The notes below the pieces were generated by a model. It was not told where the DNA came from. It made no database searches and saw only the letters and a list, made by a program, of their open reading frames with translations. Position numbers and translations under genes: made by a program. DNA of 64,000 nucleotides, taken from contig ONMF01000001.1 of the NCBI GenBank assembly GCA_900318865.1, positions 62,001 to 126,000 of the forward strand, given 5' to 3'. This stretch comes from an uncultured Prevotellaceae bacterium. GTDB taxonomy: Bacteria > Bacteroidota > Bacteroidia > Bacteroidales > Muribaculaceae. Below, one piece after another: positions 63,556-64,000 of the stretch; position 1 is the first letter of the stretch; each line of letters opens with the position of its first letter.

Positions 63556-64000
63556 ATGAAACGGATTTATTGGGACTTGTTTGTGACGTTTTTCAAAATC
63601 GGGCTGTTCACCTTCGGCGGCGGGTGGGCGATGATTTCTATCATGGAGCGCGAGATTGTGGACCGTCACAGCTGGCTCGAGCGCGATGAGTTTCTCGATT
63701 TGCTGGCCGTTGCCCAGTCGATGCCCGGCATTCTGGCTGTGAACATCAGCACGGTGGTAGGCGACCGCCTGCGTGGCTTGCCAGGCAGTGTGGCCGCATC
63801 GCTGGGCACAATTCTGCCGTCATTCGTCATCATCCTGTGCATCGCCATTTTCCTCACGCCCGATGCCATCAAGAACAACGCAGTGCTGAGCCGCATTTTC
63901 AAGGGCATCAGGCCCGCTGTGGTGGCCCTGATTATCGCTCCCGTGCTCACCACGGCCCGCGCCGCCGGCATCACGTGGAAGACGGTGGCGATACCCGCCG
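63556..64000 (+). CDS. chrA: Chromate transporter (N-terminal part; runs off the window)
   Basis: The first 148 residues of an inner-membrane CHR-family protein: MKRIYWDLFVTFFKIGLFTFGGGWAM opens with the FxxFGGG-type signature (residues 17-24), then EREIVDRHSWLERDEFLDLLAVAQSMPG (parts: HSWLERDEFLDLL, AQSMPGILAVNIST) and two hydrophobic segments. CHR proteins export chromate; in gut anaerobes the natural substrate may be another oxyanion. In Bacteroidales two adjacent half-size CHR genes are common, so the partner may lie just beyond the edge. Confidence 0.92.
   Translation, partial: MKRIYWDLFVTFFKIGLFTFGGGWAMISIMEREIVDRHSWLERDEFLDLLAVAQSMPGILAVNISTVVGDRLRGLPGSVAASLGTILPSFVIILCIAIFLTPDAIKNNAVLSRIFKGIRPAVVALIIAPVLTTARAAGITWKTVAIPA

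Noticed and set aside
63439..63669. Minus-strand 76-aa frame
   Set aside because: It reads through the duplicated promoter, which gives an apparent peptide repeat; not a gene.

Overview
The window looks like a chromosomal piece of a Bacteroidota genome, most likely order Bacteroidales; a gut family such as Muribaculaceae is plausible but cannot be proven here. The evidence is the recurring Bacteroidota promoter element TAnnTTTG in front of many genes, the lack of Shine-Dalgarno sequences in front of most genes, and lineage-typical genes: DUF4290, the short primary sigma factor, RprX/RprY, a Mpi-type serine recombinase, a UpxY antiterminator, DUF4886 and an EF-G paralogue. GC content is moderate.

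Region 1 (1-9 kb) is housekeeping: yicC-gmk on the minus strand; tsaB, DUF4290, rimM, an OmpA-like protein and proS on the plus strand; a Mpi-family recombinase convergent with proS; a small outer-membrane barrel; and groES-groEL.

Region 2 (about 9.1-41.4 kb) is one large capsule/exopolysaccharide locus. It opens with a TAnnTTTG promoter, a leader of about 140 nt and a UpxY/NusG-like antiterminator. Then come a WecA/TagO-type initiating phosphotransferase, Wza-like export lipoprotein, Wzc-like tyrosine autokinase, UDP-ManNAc dehydrogenase, an EpsG-type polymerase candidate, two tandem GT2 enzymes, a second polytopic polymerase candidate, GT4, a hexapeptide acetyltransferase, a VpsJ-like protein and a WecG/TagA transferase. 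The middle holds a striking set: two TagB/TagF-like (CDP-glycerol transferase family) proteins, a TagD-like cytidylyltransferase fused to a Gfo/Idh/MocA oxidoreductase, an adjacent SDR, and a second fusion of a LicC-like nucleotidyltransferase with a PLP aminotransferase beside an ornithine-cyclodeaminase-like enzyme. Two flippases, an acyltransferase, wecB and galE complete the locus. A minus-strand pair (membrane-anchored EEP phosphatase and flippase) is embedded in it. Together the genes can make UDP-ManNAcA, start a GlcNAc-ManNAc(A) lipid-linked unit and apparently add phospho-polyol or phospho-aminoalcohol groups from CDP donors, a teichoic-acid-like logic in a Gram-negative capsule locus.

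Region 3 (41.5-64 kb) is housekeeping and stress: nitrilase-family amidase, two phospholipid acyltransferases, primary sigma factor, pyruvate:ferredoxin oxidoreductase, tRNA-Val(CAC), Lon, a RidA-like protein, RprX/RprY, a divergent EF-G paralogue with altered GTPase motifs, HemW, RF1, a solitary UmuD downstream of htpG, and the start of a chromate transporter behind a duplicated promoter.

Most interesting: the teichoic-like CDP-donor system, the EF-G paralogue, shared palindromes in front of chaperone genes, the flippase with no canonical start, and several genes whose start codon lies within 4-8 nt of the -7 element, implying leaderless mRNAs.
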